Source of the DNA: Lantana camara
Lineage: Eukaryota > Streptophyta > Magnoliopsida > Lamiales > Verbenaceae
Direction of reading: 5' to 3'
NCBI GenBank assembly: GCA_037501455.1
Contig: CM074858.1
Coordinates: forward strand, 75,304,501-75,368,500
DNA length: 64,000 nt
In this document: positions 11,576-23,463 of the stretch, in pieces
Layout of the letters: every line of letters starts with the position of its first letter
Position numbering within the stretch: the first letter of the stretch is position 1
Made by a program: the position numbers and the translations under genes
Notes under the pieces: generated by a model
What the model was told of the DNA's origin: nothing
Database searches by the model: none
What the model saw: only the letters and a program-made list of their open reading frames with translations

Positions 11576-12456
11576 TGGAACTTATTTAGGATTGAAATGA
11601 TTGATTGACTGATTGATTATTGATTGATAGGCACTGTGCGGGAAGGCCGGGAACCGGATTGCCCAAACAAATATATTTAGGATATGATATGATTTATGGT
11701 CTGTGTGTATTATGATATATTGCCTGATCACCTAATCAATATATTACTGATATTTATGTACACTGTCGGAGTTTGGATGGAGGTTGTGCACGCTCACTCG
11801 CCGAGCCTTATATTTATGTATGATTTATGAATGAAATGAAGTTAATATAAATTAGTCGTAAAAGTCGAGCATTGGTTATCTATTTTCTTGCCCTTAGTGG
11901 GAATTAATTCCAAACAAAACCTTGCTCGGAATTTATGACTTGCATGTGTATGTTTTATATATATGTATCGCTCCTGCTCACTCAGTCTTCTAGAGACTGA
12001 CCCCTCTCCCTCCCCATTCTTTTAGTGTGCAGGTTTGATCTTTGGAGTTTCGGGCTAGGCGGAGGTGTTGGAGTTTGAGTGAGTCGAGTTAGATTAGGAG
12101 AGTCTCTCCACTCATTCATGTATTGGAATTATGTATAACTCATTTAAGTTACATCACGAAATTTGATACCTAAGTATTTAGTATGAAATTGGCTTTACTG
12201 GATGTTGCTATGATTTAAAAAGAGGCCTGAAGAGCCCAAATTCCGTTTATAGCTTGTATGATTGAATTTTGGCTTCGCTATGCATAATATGTTGTGGAGT
12301 GGTAACCATTGCAGGGTCTAGCTCCGCCTGGCTTAGGAAGGGTTTTATGTTTGTCTCCCGTTCGCTAGGGTTTGATACGGGTGCGGAGTTACAATTTCGT
12401 TACTCGTGTTGAGCTTTAGTGCGGGGGATGTGGTGCCTCACGTGCGGGGTACTACA

Positions 12457-12479
12457 TCCAGGCTGGTTCATTGGGGGTG
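12457..12479 (-). pseudogene. Start of L gag, right of solo LTR J, including TSD copy
   Basis: 12457-12461 is the right TCCAG copy. On the minus strand an ATG lies at 12471-12469 and its frame continues across J into the gag frame at 8469. Only 8 bp separate this ATG from the LTR terminus at 12480, so the PBS and leader expected here are missing. Confidence 0.6.
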
Positions 12480-13225
12480 TGTAGCACCCCATACACGTGG
12501 AGGTGCCACACCCCCGCACGACAGGTCAATCCACATACGAAATGGCGATCCGTACATGAAGCAACCTATAGCGAACGGGTGACAATGCACTACACGACTA
12601 GCTAGGCGGGATACTCGAACATGCGACATAATAAAGCGGAAGCATAAATATAACATTATCAACTATTTCCATTTATCCAATCATGACATTTCTCGATTAC
12701 CATATAAAATATATTCTAACTGATCATATCAATACATTATCATCTTCAATTTAACAATTCCACAATAAGTAAATACACGAACCACGAATGACACGACTAC
12801 ATGAACGGGACTTGACTCGACTCAACTCCCGCCTGGCGTGCACCTGCAATAACCTGAAAGGTGGAGGCGTCAGTCTATGAAGACCGAGTGAGGGGTTTAA
12901 ATATGTATTAGCGCAGATAACATGCAAGTCATATTCTCGGGTAAAGGTTTATAAAAGATAAATATACAAGTTCAATAATAATCTAACTTCGCCCGAGAAT
13001 ACAACTATCAATATTAAGTTCTTGTTCTTTTCATGCAATCGATAAACATACTTGCTTGCTTGTTATTCATTAGGTGATCATGCAATCCAATTATCGTGCA
13101 ATCATGCAATAGTGTAGTCATATAGCACGTTCATGGAATGGAGATCATGCAATCCCTACATGGCTTGCTTGTAACACGATGGGTTGTTTCTCCTGTGGTT
13201 GGACGGACAACCACCGGCTCGGAAA
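12480..13225 (-). mobile_element. LTR fragment K (D-family 3' end)
   Basis: Begins TGTAGCACCCCATACACGTG on the plus strand, i.e. an LTR end on the minus strand. It is similar to the reverse complement of the last part of element D's LTR (matching GGCACCTCCACGTG and CACCCGTTCGCTATAG). It contains a GGTCT...AGACTG hairpin near 12870-12885. It is cut at 13225 by the terminus of LTR I. Confidence 0.7.
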
Positions 13226-16200
13226 TGTAACACCCCAAACGGAGGATGCCACATCCCCCGCACTAGGACCCCGACCCGGTCATGAAATAATAGTCCATGC
13301 CCGAATCCGAATCATAGCGAACGGGTGACCAACTCACACACTAGGCTAGGCGGATCTAACTTGACAAACTCAGAGTGCGGAAGCAATTAAAACGAACAAC
13401 AATAGATAGTGGAAGCATTTAAAACAAAACATACAAAGCAGGTGACGGGTTCAACTAGCATAGATACCTAATCCCGAATATCATTTCAGAATCCAATATA
13501 ATATCAGCATAAGTATCATCAATATCTAATGACATCCAAATTCTAGCTTACGAACCCCACATGGGCTTAAGTCTAAGTAGAGCATACAACATAACCTTCG
13601 AGTCCGAAACATAGATACAAAACATAATTAAAGTATGCGACAAATGCATCCTAATACCAACTAGACCGACAAGTGGGACTCAGGAGACTCACTTCCGCCT
13701 AGCTCAAGCCAAAAGGAAACCTGCAAACTAAAAGATAAAATGAGGTGTCAGTCAACTGACTGAGTGAGGGGGCTAACGCACACCCACAATATATATATAA
13801 AGAGCACATCACATATCAAAAGGGTGAACTCATGAACCGGAGATAGGTGTTGCATACCAAAGCGTTTCAAAGCAAAACCCAAATATATATATATATACTT
13901 AGAAAACATTTTCAGAAACTCTATTCCGATTCATGATTCCCATAACATATCATACCATATGCTCGGCGAGTACGAGCTTCCAACCTCAACTCCTCATATC
14001 ATAACAAAACAGAAATAACATACCAACCTCAACTCCGGGTGATGGTAGGGTTGCGCGACCCTAACCATCCATAATAAAACCGTCTAAAATAGACTCGACC
14101 TCAAGGGGTAGCGAACCCACAAGAGTCCTCCCCGGCCTTAGCCGAAGGCTCAAGATATCACGCCTCCTCCATCACCCTAAAGTCGCGCAATGATATCTCA
14201 AATGGAACTACGCAATGGATAAATGCCCCGACGGCCCTAACCGTCCCGGGGGTACCCACTCCCGCAGCTCCTCGGAACGCAATGGATAAATGCCCCGTCG
14301 GCCTTAACCGTCCCGGGGGTACCCATTCCTGCAGTTCCTAGGATCCATAACATAATAGAACAGGATAGAACAGATACCATATAACATGGCCAACTCGCTA
14401 AAGAAACATAACACAATCGATTATTCCAAAAGGCTCACATATACCTCCATAATAGTTTTCCAAAACCAAAGGTGGTCCATAAGATCATACCCATATCATA
14501 TCCAACACATACTAAATCATAAGTATAAGATATACTCGCATGCGGGGATTAAAAACAGCACATTAAGGCCATAGGTCAATAACTATACAAAATCCTAAAC
14601 CTCACCTCGTGAAAGTAGAGTCTGCGAGTGTGAAGGGCCAAACACTCTAAACCTCTGGCCCACCGGCACCACCAAACTCTGTGACAAGACATACAGAAGC
14701 CCAGACTTAGACTCTATATGAACCAAACAAGACGCACGGCGTTGCTCAACATGATCGTGGTTATGCATAAGTGTTCATGTTGTGCTTGGATAAGGTGTCG
14801 TGCTCATTCAAGGCATATCAATGCTCAATAAGGTCATATTTACAAGCAACCGACATGCAATTCCATATCAAAAGATGCAAGATCAATTTAGGAAATCAAT
14901 GTATTCACAAAATGCATATTAAATCATCCAATGTCACAGGGTTCAATTATAATGTTAGAATTAAGCATCAAGTTCATATACACGACATAAATACATGATC
15001 AAAGACGATAAAGAGTATTCGGACAAGTTAAGAGAATTGAATAAGAATTATATAATGCCAAGTAAGTTCAAATTTTAATTCAATAAGAAACTTTTACATC
15101 TCAAGACATGATTTGTACAAGTTAAGTACCTTATGATACATGCATACATATATCCATAATTATAAATTTTCCAAAATAACATTTCGGCACATTCCTTATA
15201 GTTTACACAAGAGTCATACACACAAGTAGAAACATGTTCATTCACGTACCTATTCCTTGAAAACAAATTATAAAACAATTCAATCATCTAAGCAAGTTAT
15301 AATAGCTTACAAATTGATATAAATTTGAATCCAAATTTCATACAGTTTAATATATATATACAAGTTACATCAGTTTAACAATTCAACAATGCATTTAAAG
15401 ATAATTAGATCATGCAGTTTCATTGTTAGACTCATCCCAATTATTTACATTCTTATTAACCACTCATGAATCGAGCACAAAACAACTTAAGGACACCATT
15501 ATTTAAAATATTTCATACAATATTTGGGAATATCCAAAACGAAGTCCTTTCTAAAATTCCTAAACCAATTTACATTTATCAGTATATACATATGCATAAA
15601 ATTAAAATTATATACCAATCAAATACAAGAAAATGAAAGAAGGGAATGGGGCTTACGACAACAGCAACATTCGGATTGCTCAAAGTTATTTCTCCATTAA
15701 CAAGAACAAAATTAACAAACTAATCTACTAAATCCCACATGCCACGTAAATAATCTAATCTGACCCATAATATGCCGAAACAACATTTACTCTTACCGTT
15801 CAAGCCCTCAATTTACAGTTTCGCGCTTAGCTAAATTCTAGTCCAGATTATAATTACAAACTAACCACACAACTTAATTAATCCAAGTAAGAACGAGGGT
15901 TCTGAAATTCGGTTAACCAACAACCAAGACTATAGCTTACAATTCTTCAACAAATTTTACAATTGGTAAAATTATCCTAAGAGCACAGAAATTAAAATAC
16001 ACAAATAAGAAGGTTAGGCTCACGTTTCTGGAAACAAGGAAAAGAGAATTTCTGTAATGACGACGAAACAGGAGCTGGCAGAACCGATTTGGGGTTGTCG
16101 GATCTGAACCCTATTGCGGTGGTGGTCAAGCGTCGGACTCGTGCCCGGATCTGTGAGAACACCGCGGTTGTCGTCGCGACCAAGGGACGGGCGCTGGAGT

Positions 16201-17247
16201 TACTGCGCTCTGCGGCCTCTCTTTTGGTTGAAGCAGAGGTGAGGGAGAGAGAAGAAGATTGAGGGTGGTGGTTGGTCGGCGGCGTCTCTGGTTCTAAAGC
16301 CGAGAGGCGGTCGTTGCTCGCCGGACTTGTGGCCAAGATGAATGGCAGAGAAAGGAAAGGGTGGTGTTGTGGCGGCGGTCGGTGGGGCGTGAGGCGCCAG
16401 ATCTGGCGTGGTGGTGGAGTGAGGATGGTGGTTCGACGGTGGCTGTCTGGTGGTGGTTGAGTGGTGCTGCGAGTTTCGCCTTCTTTCCAGATCTGGGCAA
16501 GAGAGGGAGAGACGGCTGGGGACGGAGATGGCTGTAACGGGTGGCGGCGTGAAGAGAGCTCGCCGGATCCGGAATAACCGAAGCCGTTGTGTGCTTGTGG
16601 TGGTGGCGACGACTGTGTTGGCGAAGGTGGTGGTTCGCTGGCGATGATGGCGGCGCGGTGGAGTTGCTGAGCTTGTAAGGCTGAGATGGGGGAGAAAGAG
16701 TCGTCGGATGGGTGGAAGAAGGAGGCGGCGGCGATGCGGTGGTGACCGGCGCACTGATTGCTGCGCTTCTGCTAAACGAGAGGGAGAAATGGAAAAACGG
16801 GGAAAATGAAGAAAGCTGCTAGGGTTTGGGGGTATTAAAGCTCTCTCTCCAGAAATTGCAAACAAGTCCCCCAAAAATATAAGTCATGCAATTGAGTCCT
16901 CCAGTTCCAATAAGATCAATTAAGTCCAATCAAAGATTTTGAAATTGTAAAAGCACCCACAAGATTAAGAGTGGTGTCCAATTAAGTCAAAATTGAATTT
17001 CTCATAATTAGAAAATGATCTCCAATTTCTGATAATTACAATTTAGTCCACATTATATAAATTAAAGAGCAATTAGGTACTAAACACATATTTCAATTAA
17101 GTTCACATATTTTCATAAGTATGCAATTGAGTCAAATAAACAATTAAAACATGAATAAGGCAATTCAAGCACAAGCCGAGTTAAATAAATGATAGTCTAA
17201 TCGCACCAAAACGACATCGTACCTTGCTCCGAAAATGCGGTGATACG
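13226..17247 (-). mobile_element. LTR I, about 4.0 kb, diverged
   Basis: Its left end is TGTAACACCCCAAACGG. The right end is less certain: minus sense (C)GTATCACCGCATTTTCGG at 17247, an LTR start with a mutated first base. It contains the CAGTCA...TGACTG hairpin near 13745-13765, a TTTGCAG|G acceptor (AG at 13731-13732), two GTCCCGGGGGTACCC-type repeats (14240-14335), and a predicted middle exon 14606-14678 (CACAG acceptor, CGAG|GTGAGG donor). The GC-rich stretch 16050-16800 gives a 224-codon minus frame (16200-16874) that is low-complexity S/R/P/T and resembles no protein; I treat it as transcribed leader. No matching TSD was found. Confidence 0.65.
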
Positions 17248-17329
17248 AACTCCACGTACTTGCCGTGAAACCCTATACCAATACTTGGAGTTCTTGATTT
17301 TCGATCGTCCACTTCAAGGTTAAAATAGA

Positions 17330-17502
17330 GGAGTGTGACCCGTTTGCTATAATGAGCAAGGAACCAACACTATCAGATTTGAATTATAGGAGTGTGACCC
17401 GTTTGCTATAATGAGCAAGGAACCAACACTATCAGATTTGATAAGTAATGCACCCCGTCGACTATAATGAGTCGGGAAATGACATTATCCGGTGGAGGTT
17501 TG
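17330..17502. repeat. 59-bp tandem repeat, two near-identical copies plus a diverged third
   Basis: 17330-17388 and 17389-17447 both begin GGAGTGTGACCCGTTTGC. A third copy shares TATAATGAG...GGAA and ...ACA(T/C)TATC spacing but is otherwise changed. The first pair is close to identical, so that duplication is recent. Confidence 0.8.
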
Positions 17503-17866
17503 AAACCCCGATGTCGTTCAACTAAGAACTTGTGAGTATAACTCACTTGAATCACAATTCATTCATTTTTTGACTGAATATTTCGAACTACAAGGCTGGA
17601 ATATAAAGATGCATGCATGGGAATTCTAAGAGACAATTCAGAATTCAAAGAGACAAGCTAATCCCGTCACTTTTCTTGTAGGCTGAATAAAATGGGCTTA
17701 ACCTAATCTAAATGCATTCAAAATAAATAAAAAGATGGCCCAAAGTATAATATAATAGTTCAGGGCCAAATTACAATAAACTTAACACAATTTGGGCTTA
17801 AAATTCTATCACTAAGACATTGAAACAAGGTGGATTGGGTCCAGCTGAATACTTGTCTTCTTGGAG

Positions 17867-18109
17867 CTAATCTTGAGTTATTTGGATCAAAAGAGATTGA
17901 ACTTCTTCTTGCATTCTTTTGGACCGTGACCTTGTGATAGGTCCAACATAACTTGGTTTATCTTGAGTTGTGATCATATCATCATTTGGATAATTCACAT
18001 CATCCTGATTCCTATCACCTACTTTAGAGAAAACAAGGGCCGGAGGCCAAATAACAAGTTTTAAGAGCTTATAAATCCTTTCTCTTTCCATAGATTGTAC
18101 AGGATCCAC
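17867..18109 (-). pseudogene. Polyprotein C-terminal tail (GPITRSRS motif)
   Basis: An 80-codon minus-strand frame with a basic GPITRSRSKRMQEEVQSLL tail, preceded by an acidic, asparagine-rich stretch. No integrase core, RT or chromodomain accompanies it, so only the end of a polyprotein survives. Its sequence is unlike the chromodomain-ending pol of B and C, which indicates a different retroelement lineage. Confidence 0.4.
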
Positions 18110-18110
18110 T

Positions 18111-18502
18111 AACTCGGCGAGTACGAGTCACATCTCCAAACCTCCATAAACAAAGGGACAAAACAAAGTAAAACAAAACAAAATTCAACCTTTACACCGG
18201 GTGATAGAGGGGTTGACGGCCCTAACTATCCAAAAATCACAAGAGACAAGGCTTAATTACAACCTTGAAACCTTTGACGGTTGCTTCCGCCGGCTCAAGA
18301 GAAACACCCTTCCCCAAACCTCCTGAGGTTAGGTGAGACTCTCAAAAGGAAAATGTTTATGGAAGAGCTCGGCGACCCCACGACCGACCCGAGATTACCA
18401 TACCATTCTCCGGGGCCCAAACATCTCACAAAATAACGCAAAGTGCAAAGCTTATCTTTCAAAGCCACATATCTCGCTTACACACACACGCTTAATCGAA
18501 GG
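18111..18502 (-). mobile_element. LTR piece G (left part, interrupted by H)
   Basis: Starts inside an LTR at ACTCGGCGAGTACGAG, a phrase also found at 13962 and 19195 in LTRs I and H. It reaches the GAAGG target of LTR H at 18498-18502 and resumes at 31768. The LTR end proper is absent at the left. Confidence 0.6.
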
Positions 18503-20707
18503 TGTAGCACCCCGGAGCGAAGGGCACCACATCCCCCGCAGCATAGCCCGACACGTGTAACGAAATGGAAAATCTGCACACGCACCAAGCTATAGCGAAC
18601 GGAAGACAAACATAAACCCTCACCTAAGCTAGGCGGTCTAGACCCTAAAACCGAGTACGCAACAAAATAAAACATACGCAGAAGCAACAGGATCAACAAA
18701 TACTAAGGTCATACATGCTCAAGAGAATAAAAGATATAAATGCGATGCCGCTCCAGGGCCAAATAAAAGCTTACAAATTGCAAATTTGAATCATAAACAT
18801 AATCTTATACATATCTCCAAAATACCAAAGCAATATATAAAGATGCGGTATGCAAGACTCGACTCAAATGACCCAAAAGAAACCGCCGCCTAGCTCAAAC
18901 CGAACCCTGCACCTGCAACTCAAAAGCAAAGGGAAAAAGGGGAAATGACATCGAGGGTCAGTCCTAAAGACTGGTGAGGGGCTAACCCACGTACATATAC
19001 GTAATAGCAAAGCACATTCATAGTCATATTATTCATAAATCGGGGCGTGGTTTTTGCAATCCAAAGCATTTTGATCCCGTGATACTATATATAGAAGAAA
19101 AGTTAGGCCAAAGGCCAAAATCTACCAAATTTTAATAATTAGAAGTCCACTCCCGTTTCACGAATCGAATTCATAATCAAATTCAAACTAACTCGGCGAG
19201 TACGAGTTTTCAAACCAACCTCCTTCATATAGATTCAAACTTAGATTCAAATTCAAATAAAAACCAACTCAAACGTACCTTCCCCAACACCGGGTGATAG
19301 AAGGGTTGTGCACACCCTAACTATCCGAACTTTATGTATGGGTCATGAGTTTCATGACGCTCACGCCCGAGGATTCCATCCCCCACCAAACCTCCTAGTG
19401 GGTTCCGGGTTGATCCTATCCAACAAGAGAATGTGAACAGGGGTCATAACCGGCGACCCCATGGTCGTCCCGGGTCTCCCTTACCCACATCTCCGCGGCC
19501 CAGATTCAAACTCAAACACAGGGATTCATATAAAAGACTTATCTTTCAAAGTCAAACCTCGCTACATATCCCAATTGAAATTACACACACCAACCCGTTT
19601 ACAAAACAAATAACCGAAAACATATCTACGTATATATATACAAAGCGTTTTCAAAAGGGTTCATAACAAAAGGGCCAATTCCCACAAAATACATAACAAA
19701 CACGTATCTAGATATAAATATATATATACATAGGTCACATGCGGGCTTAAAACACAGCTAGGGTTGTAGGTCATACTAACTAAAAGAAAGAAACCTCACC
19801 TCGATGAACAAACCGAACGAACAGGTTCAAAGCACACCTACGGAGCGGCTCCACACCAACGAGCTACTCCAATCGAACAATCTAAACAAGGGAACAACAT
19901 TTAGACTCAATATGAACCAAGGAAACGCTCGGCAAATGCATATGAATGCATATGATACAATGCACTTCATATAATTTCATACTTAGGCCTATCGAAGCAA
20001 ATATCGAAATATCACATTAATAATCCAAGAAACAAATTCATTTCACATCAAATAAATTCATATTAAGTCATTTAATATCATACCACGAGTATCCATAATT
20101 CATACACGTATATATTCATCGAATTCATACCATTTATGCCACTTAAGATCATAATTCTCAAAGAAATATTCAAAATTAAACCAATAAATTCACATAATTA
20201 ATTTAATGCTTAAACACAAAATATATTTCATATATATTCATATATACACACACAGATTATACTTTAATACAAACATTACACTCTTATATATATATAATAT
20301 ATATACGTACTATACACATGCATGCATTAATCTAATTTTTAGCAATTTCATGCACATGCACACATGCACACACAAATCAACAAACGCATGAAATAGTTAT
20401 ACATTACATATATATACACAGCATGCATGCATATATTATATATATAATTACCACGTACATATATATATACATTTATAACCAGCATGCACAACATATTTAA
20501 CACACACACATGCACTCACGTAAATACATGCATTCAAACACAAACACATATATAAATACACAACTATAAACACATGCACAAAGTATTAAAAGAACGCAGC
20601 AACAAAAGGAGCTCCCCGGCCTGGTAAAAACTCAACACAAAGCTCCCTGGCCGGGTAGAAGAAGAGGCAGAAGCTACTGCCTCAAGGTGTCCCCACCCTA
20701 AATTCAA
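18503..20707 (-). mobile_element. LTR H (left part), solo-type, interrupted by B
   Basis: Its left end is TGTAGCACCCCGGAGCG, preceded by GAAGG (18498-18502). Its right end TGTGACACCCCG (minus) is at 31767, followed by GAAGG (31768-31772), so this is a bona fide insertion with no interior, i.e. solo-type. It contains a predicted middle exon (about 19800-19881, minus), a conserved block at 19280-19510, TA/CA-rich DNA at 20200-20560 and a palindrome cluster at 20609-20683. The sequence breaks off at about 20700 inside a GTCCCCACCC unit, where the truncated 5' LTR of B begins. About 1 kb of H appears to be missing. Confidence 0.75.
20609..20683 (-). repeat. Palindrome cluster of LTR H (truncated)
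   Basis: Includes AGCTCCCCGGCCTGGTA, AGCTCCCTGGCCGGGTA and GAGGCAGAAGCTACTGCCTC (20664-20683). It belongs to the same class as the CTCCCCGCCCGGGGAG arrays of F and G. Confidence 0.6.
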
Positions 20708-20977
20708 ATGTTACATGTTCTGATATGCCGAGTCTCTCTTACACGATCGATTTGTTCTTGCTTGTTACATGCCATCACGCACATGTTTTGAAAAGTTTTA
20801 AAATACTCTGATTTTCCGCTGCATAGCCACATCGTTGTACATGTATAGTTCTGAGATGGACAGCCGTTCGCTAGAGTATTTCTTGAGTGATGGCTCACAC
20901 CATTACTTGAGAGGTGCTTCAGTGCGGGGGTTGAGACGCCGCTCTCCTCTTGTTCTAGTACGGGTGGGGGCATTACA
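20708..20977 (+). mobile_element. Truncated 5' LTR of B (last 270 bp)
   Basis: Matches 31088-31357 and ends GGGTGGGGGCATTACA. About 3.85 kb of LTR is missing upstream, including any promoter. Confidence 0.9.
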
Positions 20978-20985
20978 GCCTGAGG

Positions 20986-20997
20986 TGGTATCAGAGC
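20986..20997 (+). promoter_or_regulatory. Primer-binding site of B
   Basis: TGGTATCAGAGC, complementary to the 3' end of plant initiator tRNA-Met, 8 bp after the LTR end. Confidence 0.92.
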
Positions 20998-21200
20998 TTC
21001 GGGTTAAGTAAGAAGAGACTTAACCTAGATTGCTCTCATGTTGCATCATGGATTGTTCACGCATTGCATCCAGGATCATTCTCATATTTCATCGAGACAG
21101 GATATTTGGGGATTGCATGGTTCTGTTATCTGGATTTAATATATGTGGTATCTTCTGTATAGATATAGCAGTTCAGCCACACCAGGATCCTAATCAGCAG

Positions 21201-21872
21201 ATGGATGAGGCTTTCTTTGAGCAGTTTGAGGCCCCGCGTACTGTGGCAGTTTCTCACCGTGGAGGCACTCGTTTCTACACCTGGCGTAGGTCTAGGAACA
21301 GTGGCAGGCCTGGGTATTCCTATCCTAACAGAGCTGTGCACTATCTCGAGTCTGAGAGAGATGGTTACTTCCAGGAGTATCAGAGGACCCGTGAGGTCAG
21401 GTTGGAGTCTATGCGCCATCATGATCAGTCACTGCAGTACCAGATTGATAGGGACATCGCTCGTGAGCATGCTGCAGAGATGACTCATATTGCTGATCAG
21501 AGGGCTGCTCGTATTGCTGAGCTGGAGGCAGATCTTATGCAGATGACTATCGATCGGGACACCTCTATGGAGCGTCACCAGCACTACCGTGCACGCGTGA
21601 GACCTCGCCTGTATAATACCTATCACTTATCCGATGAGCAGGCAGTTGAGGAGGTCGAGGGTCAGGATGTCAATCAGGCCTCTCAGGAGCCCGAGCCTAT
21701 GTAGGATCAGCCAGATAGAGGCGATGGAGGATCTGATGATGATGATGGTGGTGGAGACGAGCCAGCAGGACACGGACAGGGTGAGGTCGTTGCTGTTTCT
21801 GATGACACCACCAGGGGTTCTTTGGACCACAGTTATCAGGGTTGGTCGCTGATGGGATTTTTCTGTATATAG
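21201..21872 (+). pseudogene. Extra open frame upstream of gag (ORF0 of B)
   Basis: The open frame extends back to 21030, but the ATG at 21201 (MDEAFFEQFEAP...) looks the likelier start. From there it is open to a TAG at 21702-21704, and the same frame continues to 21872 with an acidic GDGGSDDDDGGGDEP tail. The middle (about residues 50-150) is strongly charged with heptad-like spacing (SERDGYFQEYQRTREVRLESM, and RIAELEADLMQM later), suggesting a coiled coil. The N-part is aromatic and basic (RFYTWRRSRNSGRPGY). I recognise no known domain. It lies in the same sense as gag, about 950 bp upstream of it. Elements C and D have only about 215-260 bp between LTR and gag, so they lack it. Extra 5' frames are known in Tat/Ogre elements; I know of none established for Tekay-type ones. 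Confidence 0.6.
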
Positions 21873-22657
21873 TACTGATGCATATATATCTATCTATGGA
21901 TGACGGACGTATCGTCGGGACAATTCAGGACTGACTTTTGGATGAGGGGATGTATAGCTATGGTAGATGATCCCCGACTTTTGGCACCACGGATGACGGT
22001 TCAGATGACTTGGTACCTACTAGGTTATTTTCAGCAGGGTTGGACGAATTGGGAAGGCCGGTAAGGGAGTCATCCCGATAGTATCGGGTCCTCCGCATTT
22101 TGAATTAACACTGTTAACATGTGGCCTGTAGTAAAATATTACTAAACCTTGCACAGTTATAACACTTTCGGCTTTATGTTGGATATTTATTTACTGCTTT
22201 CCATAACTATCATTGCATGAGTCTTAGAGTTGCTTCAAGGTACCATTAGGACCGTTCATAGGATCATGCCATTTCATTTATTGTTAGCATGCTGATATTC
22301 TTGTTGTTGGATTGATCATGCTTCTGATCATGTTACAGTTCTGGTAGATATGACAGTACACGTTCTGTTCCCGTTTACATGTTGATCATGTTTTGGGATA
22401 TGTTATACATGTTTCTGATATGTTGATATGTTACCCGAGCTTCTGTTCCCGTTTACATGTTGTCTGACAGTTGTTTCTGATTACATAATATGTGTGGAGA
22501 TCTTGAATCTTTGCTGATATGTTGTTATGGGAATGTGTTGTTCTCATACTTATGTGTGACTACGTGGGAATGTGAATACGTGGTTACGGATTCTGTGAAT
22601 CATTATATATCATGCACCGAATATATGTATCTGAATGCTTATGAATTCAGTAACAAC
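21873..22657 (+). other. Untranslated leader of B between ORF0 and gag
   Basis: T-rich sequence with repeated TGTTACATG / CATGTTGATCATG / CCCGTTTACATGTTG phrases (a near-repeat of GTTCCCGTTTACATGTTG at about 22369 and 22447). No convincing coding frame; the 56 codons before the gag ATG are hydrophobic and probably read-in. Confidence 0.5.
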
Positions 22658-23463
22658 ATGCCACCAAGAAGAGCACCCCGGAATCGTGTACCACCACTGC
22701 CACCCCAAAGAGATATCACGCTACCCCAAAGAGATGTCACGCCACCCCTTGAATGGGAGGGAACTCCAGAGTTAAGGGATGTGCTACGACAATTTATGAG
22801 GGCTTGTGCACCGAGAGATAACCCTCCTAATGAAGGGTCACTGGAAAAATTTATGAGGATGAATCCACCTAAGTTCTATGGAGAACCGAATGACCTAAAG
22901 GCTGAGAATTGGATTACTAGCCTTGAGAAGATTTTCGAAGCTATGGAGATCTACCCAGACGATCGTGAACGAGTTCGGTATGCTACTTTTCTTTTGGAAG
23001 GAGCTGCATACAATTGGTGGAAGCACGTTCAGCATATGTGGATTGAGAACAACGTTGAGGGAAGTTGGGATGAGTTTATCAGAGAGTTTCAGCAGAAGTA
23101 CATGCCTCAAGTGACTCGTGATGCACGAGAGGCTGAGTTTATGAGTCTGGTTCAGGGAACTATGAATGTGATGGAGTATGAAGCTAGGTTTGTGAGGCTG
23201 ATCAAGTATGCGCCTCATATTCTGAATGATGAGTGTCGCAAGACGAAGAGGTTTATTGATGGACTGAAGCCCGAACTTCGGTTGGCACTTGCTTCTTTGG
23301 ACATTGAGACCTACAACCGGCTGTTGATAGAGCGCTAAGGGTTGAGGCTTCACACAAGGAGATCATGATAATTACTGCACGTCAAGGACCTTCTAACCCT
23401 AAGCCTTATCAAGGTAATAAGCGACCTTCCGGATCTTTTCCCTAAGGAACTGGAAAGAGGCCA
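22658..23463 (+). pseudogene. gag: gag (matrix/capsid part) of B
   Basis: The ATG at 22658 begins MPPRRAPRNR, the usual short basic-proline start of plant chromovirus Gag. The Retrotrans_gag capsid domain spans roughly 22860-23330, with WITSLEKIFEAMEI, AAYNWWKH, FIREFQQKYMP and GLKPELRLAL motifs. Gag would coat the RNA genome in cytoplasmic particles. The frame is lost at about 23330, where a one-base shift leads to TAA at 23336-23338. Coding character continues in another frame (SHKEIMIITARQG-like) until a second TAA near 23445. The track upstream to 22490 is probably not translated. Confidence 0.88.

Larger units (their letters stand above)
8470..12456 (+). mobile_element. Solo LTR J, about 4.0 kb
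   Basis: Begins TGTAACGCCCCAATTTTTC and ends GGGGTACTACA, flanked by TCCAG on both sides, with no PBS or interior. This is a solo LTR left by LTR-LTR recombination. It sits inside the gag of element L in the opposite orientation. It carries the whole shared LTR layout: conserved double hairpin (8947-9036), pyrimidine-rich leader, donor CTTCAAG|GTATG at 9401, palindrome cluster, middle segment 10945-11015, conserved block, and final acceptor TGTGCAG|G at 12031-12032 before GCTAGGCGG. Confidence 0.9.
17248..18110 (-). mobile_element. 3' tail fragment of a different gypsy element
   Basis: A fragment between LTR I and LTR piece G. On the minus strand a frame (18109-17867) ends with GPITRSRSKRMQEE, a motif I associate with the C-terminal tails of some plant Ty3/gypsy polyproteins. 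It is followed by TTGGGCC/GGGCC-rich non-coding sequence, typical downstream of such pol genes. No LTR terminus is identifiable, and the family assignment is tentative. Confidence 0.45.

Noticed and set aside
16200..16874. 224-codon minus-strand frame
   Set aside because: Low-complexity S/R/P/T composition from a GC-rich stretch inside LTR I, overlapping open frames on both strands, no domain recognised.
13226..17247. TSD for LTR I
   Set aside because: The left flank GGAAA and right flank AACTC do not match; the right end is mutated, so no duplication is claimed.
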